Below, piece by piece: positions 1 through 5,338 of a stretch of DNA of 6,950 bases. The DNA is taken from assembly GCA_946615275.1 (NCBI GenBank), contig CAMOHV010000056.1, positions 1-6,950 on the forward strand, read 5' to 3'. The notes beneath the pieces are model-generated. The model was not told the origin of the DNA, searched no databases, and saw only the letters and a program-made list of their open reading frames with translations. Numbering within the stretch: position 1 is the first letter of the stretch; every line of letters begins with the position of its first letter. The DNA comes from an uncultured Verrucomicrobiota bacterium. GTDB taxonomy: Bacteria > Verrucomicrobiota > Kiritimatiellia > RFP12 > UBA1067. A program made the position numbers and the translations under genes.

Positions 1-52
1 CCTCGACAACCACCTTGGCAAGGTGGCACTCTACCAACTGAGTTAAGCTCGC
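1..52 (-). tRNA. tRNA-Gly (anticodon GCC), 3' part cut off by window start
   Basis: Read on the minus strand, the segment folds as a tRNA from its 5' end at base 52. It has a 7-nt acceptor strand GCGAGCT, then TA at positions 8-9, a perfect D stem ACTC/GAGT around the loop AGTTGGTA (the GG pair is present), and a perfect 5-bp anticodon stem CCACC/GGTGG. The anticodon loop is TTGCCAA, giving GCC (plus-strand bases 17-19), which reads the glycine codon GGC. A 5-nt variable loop and the first four bases of the T stem (GAGG) follow before the window ends. The T loop, 3' acceptor strand and CCA end lie outside, so pairing of the acceptor stem cannot be checked. Identity follows from the anticodon and fold. 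Confidence 0.93.
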
Positions 53-76
53 TTTGGCGTCGCGGAAACGTGGGAT

Positions 77-105
77 AGTATATCAAAACGCGCGTGGGAG
101 CGCAA
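77..105 (-). promoter_or_regulatory. Sigma70-like promoter of the tRNA-Gly gene
   Basis: On the minus strand there is a -35 box TTGCGC (bases 105-100), a 17-bp spacer and a -10 box TATACT (bases 82-77). Both boxes match the sigma70 consensus TTGACA/TATAAT well and the spacing is optimal. Transcription would start near base 70, leaving a leader of roughly 18 nt before the tRNA 5' end at 52, which suits a stable-RNA gene. A perfect 8-bp palindrome ACGCGCGT sits inside the spacer (88-95), but there is no evidence that it binds a protein. Confidence 0.65.
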
Positions 106-141
106 GGGGGTATTCTCACATATTTTTTTCGCGGATGGGGG

Positions 142-170
142 TTGACGGCGCGGCGGAGATATGTTAAAGT
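142..170 (+). promoter_or_regulatory. Sigma70-like promoter upstream of the TetR-family gene
   Basis: The -35 box TTGACG (142-147; 5 of 6 consensus) and -10 box TAAAGT (165-170; 4 of 6) are separated by exactly 17 bp. A start near base 177 would give a leader of about 29 nt ending in a strong AGGAGG at 192-197. It may also drive the downstream gene run, because no terminator-like hairpin is visible between the TetR gene and base 953. A short GTTT-N4-AAAC dyad (179-190) lies just after the predicted start, where an autoregulatory operator could be, but it is too short to call. Confidence 0.6.
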
Positions 171-205
171 AATCGCGTGTTTACGAAAACCAGGAGGATG
201 AAGAC

Positions 206-871
206 ATGAAGACAAGAGCTCCAAGGTCAGACGGCGTGGCGACGCGCGAGGCGATCCTCGCCGCCGCCGAGGCCGAATTCGCCGACAAGGGCTTCGAGCT
301 CGCGTCGGCGCGCGAGATATGCCGCCGCGCGCACGCGAACCCCGCCCTTCTCAGCCGCTACTTCGGCTCGAAGGAATCCCTCTACCGCACCGTGGCGAAG
401 CGCCTCTTCGGCGACCTCGGCGCGCCGCTCGCGAAGCTCGCGGACGGCGTCTCCGACGACGCCGCCTGGCGCGCCGCCGTGCGGGAGTGGGTGGACGACA
501 TGCTTTTCATGACCCTTCCCACGCGGCGCGCGCAGAAGCTCTGCGCCGCCCTCTTCCGCCACGAGGTCACGCGCCCCACGAAGTTCCACTCCGAGTTCAA
601 GGAGGCGTTCGGGCGGCCCGTATACGATTCCCTGCGCTCCCTTCTCGCGATGGCGCTCGACGACGAGGATGAGCTCGAGCTCTGGACCTCATCCGTCTGG
701 GCGCAGGTGAGCGTCTATGCGCTCGCGGACGCCAAGTGGCACGCCTCCTTCCGCCCAGCCGGAGTCTCCACGCGCGCATGGGCGGAGATGGCCCGCGACC
801 ACATCTGCGCGCAGATTTTCAAATCGCTTTCGTTCAACAAAAAGCCCGCCGCGCTTCGCACGAGAACGTAA
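206..871 (+). CDS. TetR/AcrR-family transcriptional regulator, possibly CecR-like
   Basis: This 221-aa cytoplasmic protein is predicted to be a DNA-binding repressor. The N-terminal three-helix TetR domain spans roughly residues 13-62: a first helix with TREAILAAAEAEFADKGF, then a helix-turn-helix with REICRRAHANPALLSRYFGS, followed by KESLY, the usual family hallmark. The C-terminal ligand and dimer domain contains FRHEVTRPTKFHSEF (about 117-131), which resembles the RE-x(4)-PT stretch I associate with the CecR (YbiH) C-terminal domain; this subfamily assignment is tentative. The ATG at 206 is fixed by AGGAGG at 192-197 (8-nt spacing); the earlier ATG at 198 hits a stop after two codons. The gene diverges from the tRNA gene and is followed 81 bp later by a same-strand envelope gene run. 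Its ligand is unknown, and control of itself and that run is an inference from position. The family call is very secure. Confidence 0.93.
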   Translation: MKTRAPRSDGVATREAILAAAEAEFADKGFELASAREICRRAHANPALLSRYFGSKESLYRTVAKRLFGDLGAPLAKLADGVSDDAAWRAAVREWVDDMLFMTLPTRRAQKLCAALFRHEVTRPTKFHSEFKEAFGRPVYDSLRSLLAMALDDEDELELWTSSVWAQVSVYALADAKWHASFRPAGVSTRAWAEMARDHICAQIFKSLSFNKKPAALRTRT

Positions 872-890
872 ATGTGGGTAAGTAGAAAAA

Positions 891-930
891 CCTTTAAACC
901 TTTCAACTTTTCAACCTTTCAACTCTTCAA
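891..930 (+). repeat. Five tandem 8-bp units, consensus CYTTTCAA, between the TetR gene and the gene run
   Basis: The 81-bp gap at 872-952 contains CCTTTAAA (891-898), CCTTTCAA (899-906), CTTTTCAA (907-914), CCTTTCAA (915-922) and CTCTTCAA (923-930), each differing from the consensus by at most one or two bases. The array is AT- and pyrimidine-rich on the plus strand, in strong contrast to the GC-rich flanking genes. It ends 9 bp before the AAGGAG ribosome binding site of the next gene. No hairpin with a U tract is seen, so it does not look like an intrinsic terminator. Its function is unknown: it could be a leader element, a protein-binding array or a polymorphic microsatellite. Confidence 0.8.
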
Positions 931-952
931 CTTATAGGCAAGGAGAACGCCA

Positions 953-2908
953 ATGGAACTGCTGGTCCTGATACTGTTCGGCGCAATAGCCGTGACAATA
1001 GTCCTTCCCATCCTCACGTTCGTGAAGGTGAACAGCATCGGATACGAGATAGAGGAACTGAAGCGCCTCGTCTCGAACAAGCATGAGGCAAAGGAGAAGT
1101 CGGCGCGTCCAGAGGCCGCGCCCAGACTTGCGCCCGCAGCGGGAGAGGCAACGCCCACGCCGCCCGCCGCACCGAAGATGCAAACGGATTCGCCCAGGCA
1201 CAACATCCTTCATGAAGGGAAGGAAGGCGAAAACGGGAAAGTCGAAGAAGTGGAAAGCCGCGCCAAGGGCGAAGCCGCCAAGTCGATCGCGGATGAACCG
1301 CCATCGGCGGTGGACATATTCTGGTCGAAGATCGAGGACTGGGTCTGCGTGCGCGGCTCGTTCGCCCCGAAGGGCATGACCCGCGAGTTCGCGGTGGCCA
1401 CGCGCTGGCTCGCGAGGGTGGGCGTGATCCTCATCACGGGGAGCGTGGTCTACTTCGCGAAGCTCTCGATAGACCGCGGATGGATGGGGCCTGTCGGCCG
1501 CGTCTCGATGATGATCCTCGCGGGGGCCGCCACGGCCGCTGGCGGCGCCTGGCTCGTGAAGCGCACGCGCTACGGCGTGATAGGGCACGCGGTGGCCGCG
1601 CTGGGCTTCACGGCGCTCTATCTCGGATTCGGGCTCGGGCACCGCTTCTTCGAACCGCCGGTGATAGCGTCGGCGGGGCTCGCGTTCGCGGCGCTGGCGG
1701 GGGTGACGCTCGCCGCCGGGGCGATGTCCGTGTTTCTGGCGTCGCCTGCGATCGCGGTGATGGCGCTAGCGGGCGGCTATCTTGTGCCGATCATCGCGCC
1801 GTGCGGCGGCGAATCGCCGCTGGGCCTATGCGCATACATGCTGATGCTGAACATCGGCGCGTTCTTCGCGGCGCGGGCAAGGGGATGGTCGGCGCTCGAC
1901 TTCCTCGCCGCCACGCTCGCGTACCTGATCTCGTTCATCTGGTGCGGACGCTATCCGTCGGCGGGTCCATGGGCGCTTCTCGAGATGTTCGCGTTCCTCT
2001 CCGCCGTCCACGCCCTCTACATGGCGAGCGTCGTGGCGGGCGCGAAGGCGCGCGGGCGCGCCGGGAACGCAATCGCGTGGGCCGGCCTAGCCGCCAACGC
2101 ATGCGCGTTCCTGGGATGGCTCGCCGTCCACTTCCGCAGCGGCTTCTCGAACGAAAAGGCAGGGCTCGTCCTGCTCGCGCTCGTCGCCGTATACCTAGCG
2201 GTGGCCAAATGCGCCACGAAGCGCGGCTGGGCCGACGCCCAGACGGTGAACATCCTCATCCTCTTCGCCATCGTCTTCCTCGCGGCGTCGCCGATCCTGC
2301 TCTTCGGCGCGAACTGGTGCTGCGTCTCGTGGAGCATCCTCGCCGCCGCAGTGGCGTCGGCGGAGGAGCGCACGGGCCAGAAGCTGCTGGGGCACCTATC
2401 GCTCCTAATCCTCCTCGCGGCTGCGCTGAACGGGCTATTCTATCTGGCCCCGCGCGCATACACCGTGGAGGGCGCGCCGTATTGGCGGGAGCTTGCCATG
2501 CGCGCGCTGCGCCTCTGGACGCTTCCCGCGGCGGCGGCGTGGATCGCGCGCCGCTCGCGCAGTTGGCTTCTCCTCCCGTCGCTCGCGGTGGCCTTCCTCT
2601 TCTATTCGCTCGAGGCATGGCACTTCGCGGCGGCGCTCATGCCGTCCTTCAAGCACGGGGCGGTGACGCTTGCATGGACGCTCGCCGCGTTCGCCGGCGT
2701 GTGGCGGGGCCTCGCCACAAGAACGAAGAACCTCCGCATAGCCGGCCTCGCGCTTCTCGGCGTCTCGGCGGCGAAGCTCCTTCTCATAGACACCGCCCAC
2801 CTCGCCACCCCCGCGCGCGTGGCGGCGTTCGCAATCGTCGGGACACTCTTCATCGTGGGGTCGTTCCTCTACATCAAGTTCAAGGAAAGGTTCGAAAGCC
2901 ATGAATGA
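953..2908 (+). CDS. DUF2339-type multi-pass membrane protein
   Basis: This 651-aa inner-membrane protein belongs to a family with no established function. Residues 3-24 form a transmembrane helix, followed by a short heptad-like stretch (YEIEELKRLV, 31-40). A low-complexity, charged and Ala/Pro-rich linker runs from about 45 to 120. From residue 150 to the end the chain is almost continuous hydrophobic helices, more than a dozen by eye. The family call rests on the stretch with RWLARVGVILITG (151-163) leading into RGWMGP and VGR, and on ALAGGYLVPII (271-281); both match the DUF2339 pattern as I know it. The start at 953 has AAGGAG at 940-945 with 7-nt spacing. The gene overlaps the next by 8 bp. 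GC content and third-position GC are very high, which produces long Arg-rich open frames in other phases; I treat these as shadows. The DUF2339 call is strong; the function is open. Confidence 0.85.
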   Translation: MELLVLILFGAIAVTIVLPILTFVKVNSIGYEIEELKRLVSNKHEAKEKSARPEAAPRLAPAAGEATPTPPAAPKMQTDSPRHNILHEGKEGENGKVEEVESRAKGEAAKSIADEPPSAVDIFWSKIEDWVCVRGSFAPKGMTREFAVATRWLARVGVILITGSVVYFAKLSIDRGWMGPVGRVSMMILAGAATAAGGAWLVKRTRYGVIGHAVAALGFTALYLGFGLGHRFFEPPVIASAGLAFAALAGVTLAAGAMSVFLASPAIAVMALAGGYLVPIIAPCGGESPLGLCAYMLMLNIGAFFAARARGWSALDFLAATLAYLISFIWCGRYPSAGPWALLEMFAFLSAVHALYMASVVAGAKARGRAGNAIAWAGLAANACAFLGWLAVHFRSGFSNEKAGLVLLALVAVYLAVAKCATKRGWADAQTVNILILFAIVFLAASPILLFGANWCCVSWSILAAAVASAEERTGQKLLGHLSLLILLAAALNGLFYLAPRAYTVEGAPYWRELAMRALRLWTLPAAAAWIARRSRSWLLLPSLAVAFLFYSLEAWHFAAALMPSFKHGAVTLAWTLAAFAGVWRGLATRTKNLRIAGLALLGVSAAKLLLIDTAHLATPARVAAFAIVGTLFIVGSFLYIKFKERFESHE

Positions 2909-3791
2909 CATCGTCTTTTGCGCGGTCCTAATGGCCTCTATGGCAAGCGCCAATGCGGAATCGTGGCCGGTCGAGGGAACCGTCAAGGTCCCTTGCGCCG
3001 TGGCGGTGTCCCTTAAAAGCCCACTCCACTTCTATGCGACGCGCGGCACCCCCGACGCCCTTGCGAAGGAACTCCGCGTTCGCGACGCCAAAGGCACGGA
3101 GATACCATACGCCATCCGCAAGCGGATGATTCAATTCGAGCCGGCTCCTCCTGACGAGAGCAACTTCAACTGCGCCCCCATCCACGACGCCAAGGCGAAG
3201 AAGACGATCTTCGAACTGGACACGCGCTTCATCCCTGTGGAAAAGGTGCGGATCAACGCGTCTAGCGAGAATTTCTCAAGAGGCGTTCGCGTCATGCGTC
3301 GCGTGCAGGCACAATGGCGACAGGTCGCGGAGGGACGCATATGCGCCGTGAATCTTCCAGGCGAGAAGTCGAAGTCGCTGACCATCCCGCTAAACGGCGA
3401 ATGCCGCGCCGAGGCCATGCGGATCGAAGTCGACAACATGGACAACCCTCCGCTCTCGTACGAGCAGCTTCCGATCTCGCTTTTCACCGTTCCGCAGGAC
3501 ATCGTCTTCATCGCATCGCCCGGGCAGACATATTCGATATCCTTGGAGAAAGGGTTGTCCGCCCCACGCTACGACACCAAACTGCTGGACTACGCCATTC
3601 ATGCCCAGGCCCCCACGCGCCTCATGATGAAATTCCCCGAGGCGAACGCCGACGGCACCATCGGCGGCAAGAATGGCCCCACGGCCATCTGGCTTACATC
3701 GAATGTCAATCCGATCCACGTCGCATCGATCGTGGTGTTCATAATCCTGGCGGCAGTATGCGTCCGCCTCTTCCGCTCGACACGCCGATGA
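2901..3791 (+). CDS. Exported, C-terminally anchored DUF3999-like protein
   Basis: This 296-aa protein is predicted to face the periplasm. A short signal peptide ends at ANA-ES (cleavage after about residue 19). A soluble, probably beta-rich body follows, and a single hydrophobic segment near residues 272-291 with a RSTRR tail anchors the C-terminus. Similarity to DUF3999 is by pattern: an early LRVRDAKGTEIPYA segment, PVEKVRINASSENFSRGV in the middle, and VFIASPGQTYSISL later, in the order expected for that family. From memory, DUF3999 genes are often beside DUF2339 genes, which supports the call. It is short for DUF3999 (usually over 400 aa). The ATG overlaps the upstream stop by 8 bp, with an AAGGAAAGG stretch at 2882-2890, so translational coupling is likely. 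The signal peptide n-region (MNDIVF) lacks Lys/Arg, which is unusual. No catalytic motif is evident. Confidence 0.7.
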   Translation: MNDIVFCAVLMASMASANAESWPVEGTVKVPCAVAVSLKSPLHFYATRGTPDALAKELRVRDAKGTEIPYAIRKRMIQFEPAPPDESNFNCAPIHDAKAKKTIFELDTRFIPVEKVRINASSENFSRGVRVMRRVQAQWRQVAEGRICAVNLPGEKSKSLTIPLNGECRAEAMRIEVDNMDNPPLSYEQLPISLFTVPQDIVFIASPGQTYSISLEKGLSAPRYDTKLLDYAIHAQAPTRLMMKFPEANADGTIGGKNGPTAIWLTSNVNPIHVASIVVFIILAAVCVRLFRSTRR

Positions 3792-3821
3792 AAAAGAAAC
3801 TTCAGTCAAAAGGAATTCACA

Positions 3822-4646
3822 ATGAAAAAGAAAGTATTATTGAAAAACATTATCGTTTCGGCCGTGCGGATACTTGCCGCCGTTGTCGCCGTTGTCGTGC
3901 TGGTGCTCGCGATCGGGACTTTCGGCATCAACTTTCTGATGTTCCACCCTATGAAGGGCGGATATGGCGAGAACGCAAGGGGATTCGTCGATATTGGGAC
4001 CAATGGCGTGAGAATGGCCGCCATGGTGCTGGGACCCGAACATGGGAAAAAGGCCATCATCCGTTGCCATGGGAATGCCGAAGACATTGTGGGAACCTTG
4101 TGGAAGCTCCATGAACTTGCGGACGATGGCTACACGGTCGCGGCTGTCGATTATCCCGGCTATGGCCTTTCCGACGGTTCACCCGACGAATCGGGTTGCT
4201 ACAGGAATGTCCATCGCCTATACGACTGGCTTGTCGAGAAGCGCGGCTTCAAGCCGGAAGACATCGTCGTAGACGGCTTTTCCATCGGTACTGGACCTGC
4301 TGTGGAGCTGGCGGCGACACGTCCCTGCGGCGGACTCATTCTTGAGGCACCGTTTCTGTCCGCCCCACGTGTCGTTACGCGATGGAGAATTCTGCCGCTC
4401 GATCCATTCCCGAACCTAAAAAGAATTGGTGCCGTCAAATGTCCTGTTCTGATCATGCACGGAACGGACGACCAAATCATCCCATACGCGCATGGGAAGG
4501 AGCTTTTCAAGCTGGCCAATGAGCCCAAACGCTTTGTCTCTGTCGAGGAAGGAGAACACAATTCGCTTCCCGACGATATGGGCGGCGACCGTTACCTGAA
4601 ACTCGTAAAAGACTTTATGGACGGCACAACGAAAGGTGCAAAATGA
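3822..4646 (+). CDS. Membrane-anchored alpha/beta hydrolase (serine hydrolase, S33/ABHD17-like)
   Basis: This 274-aa predicted serine hydrolase (esterase, lipase or thioesterase type; substrate unknown) begins with a basic MKKK start and a hydrophobic helix at about 10-40, so it is probably tethered to the inner membrane or exported. The alpha/beta fold is well marked: HGNAED (83-88, oxyanion-hole region), DYPGYGLSDG (110-119), the nucleophile elbow GFSIG with Ser154, HGTDDQIIP (213-221) with Asp217 as the likely acid, and EGEHNSL (243-249) with His246 as the likely base. All three catalytic residues are therefore present. Start: AAAAGGA at 3808-3814 lies 8 nt before the ATG. The gap to the upstream gene is 30 bp, and the 3' end overlaps the next ATG by 4 bp (ATGA). 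GC at third positions is visibly lower than in the DUF2339 gene. Family call is firm; the exact subfamily is not. Confidence 0.9.
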   Translation: MKKKVLLKNIIVSAVRILAAVVAVVVLVLAIGTFGINFLMFHPMKGGYGENARGFVDIGTNGVRMAAMVLGPEHGKKAIIRCHGNAEDIVGTLWKLHELADDGYTVAAVDYPGYGLSDGSPDESGCYRNVHRLYDWLVEKRGFKPEDIVVDGFSIGTGPAVELAATRPCGGLILEAPFLSAPRVVTRWRILPLDPFPNLKRIGAVKCPVLIMHGTDDQIIPYAHGKELFKLANEPKRFVSVEEGEHNSLPDDMGGDRYLKLVKDFMDGTTKGAK

Positions 4647-5338
4647 ATCTAGCCTGTACCTATGGTTTTTTCGCCATTGCGGCGGTCTTGAACTACATGT
4701 GTCCGGAACATGTCATCTATGTTCCCGGATGGCATCGGTGCGGACGAGGCGCAGACGAGGCCTTTCGCGCCGTTCAGGGAGCTTTCCCAGGAACGGTTGT
4801 TTCATCCTACAATTGGAGCGGGAATTGTCGCTGGAAGAATGCGAGAACCAATGCCGATGCGGAGGCGACGAAACTTGCATCCGAACTAATGTCCATGCCG
4901 GAGGATGAACGGAACAGGTTGACGCTTGTCGGCCATTCGCTCGGCGCGCGCATCGTGATTCGCGCCCTCGCAAAGATCGCCAAAGAAGGAAAACAAGTCA
5001 AACTGGCCGTTGTCCTCGCCGCCGCCATGCCAGCCAACGATCCGGACATCGCCGCCTTTACGTCCGCCTCGCGCGAAGAGGCCGTCATCGTGTGCAACTC
5101 CAAGGACACAATGCTCAAATGGGGCTACAATCTCTTCGGCGGCGAAAAGGCGAAGGCACTCGGGCTCAATGGCCCTGCGGCTAAACCGGCGAATTGCCGC
5201 GTGGTAAATGTTACGCCGGAGACCACCCGCCAGACGCCGCTGACCGCGCTTTGGGCGAAGATCGATCTCTTCAGGACCATAGCCGCCCATTACGCGCCAT
5301 TCTATCTCGAACAACTCAAAAGGAGCAGCAAACTATGA
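4643..5338 (+). CDS. Second alpha/beta hydrolase-fold protein with GHSLG elbow
   Basis: This 231-aa protein is probably a serine hydrolase, with unknown substrate. The nucleophile elbow is LTLVGHSLGARIVIRAL (93-109) with Ser99, in the style of DUF726/DUF900 and related lipase-like families. It is preceded by a first strand with IYVPGWHRCG (25-34), where the VPGW turn is a plausible oxyanion-hole region. Asp155 in CNSKDTML and His216 in AAHYAPF are positioned to complete a triad, but this is inferred. It is short and has no cap domain. Residues 6-18 are hydrophobic (FFAIAAVL), so a weak signal or anchor is possible, though no basic n-region is present. The ATG overlaps the previous stop (ATGA, 4643-4646), with AAAGGTG about 6 nt upstream, and the stop overlaps the lipoprotein ATG in the same way. 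It is not an evident duplicate of its neighbour: length, motifs and spacing differ. Confidence 0.8.
   Translation: MNLACTYGFFAIAAVLNYMCPEHVIYVPGWHRCGRGADEAFRAVQGAFPGTVVSSYNWSGNCRWKNARTNADAEATKLASELMSMPEDERNRLTLVGHSLGARIVIRALAKIAKEGKQVKLAVVLAAAMPANDPDIAAFTSASREEAVIVCNSKDTMLKWGYNLFGGEKAKALGLNGPAAKPANCRVVNVTPETTRQTPLTALWAKIDLFRTIAAHYAPFYLEQLKRSSKL

Noticed and set aside
88..95. Palindrome ACGCGCGT in the tRNA promoter spacer
   Set aside because: An 8-bp CG-rich palindrome is expected by chance in GC-rich DNA and has no second copy nearby.
179..190. GTTT-N4-AAAC dyad as a TetR-family operator
   Set aside because: Half-sites are only 4 bp and do not extend; such dyads occur by chance. Position after the promoter is suggestive but not enough to annotate.
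931..939. TATAGG as a -10 box for the DUF2339 gene
   Set aside because: It ends only about 2 bp before the AAGGAG site, so the transcript start would fall inside or after the ribosome binding site; no good -35 box is seen at the right distance.
932..1642. 236-codon minus-strand open frame, and others such as 2435-2986
   Set aside because: Antisense shadows of high-GC coding sequence: low-complexity His/Arg/Glu-rich products, no ribosome binding site, no recognisable domain.
1480..2904. 474-codon plus-strand open frame inside the DUF2339 gene
   Set aside because: It lies in another phase of a GC-rich gene, its product is extremely Arg-rich with no domain, and the 953 frame gives a clear hydrophobic family protein with a good ribosome binding site.
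3314..4114. 266-codon plus-strand frame bridging the DUF3999-like and hydrolase genes
   Set aside because: It overlaps two genes with convincing export and catalytic motifs; its own translation is Arg/His-rich and shows no motif.
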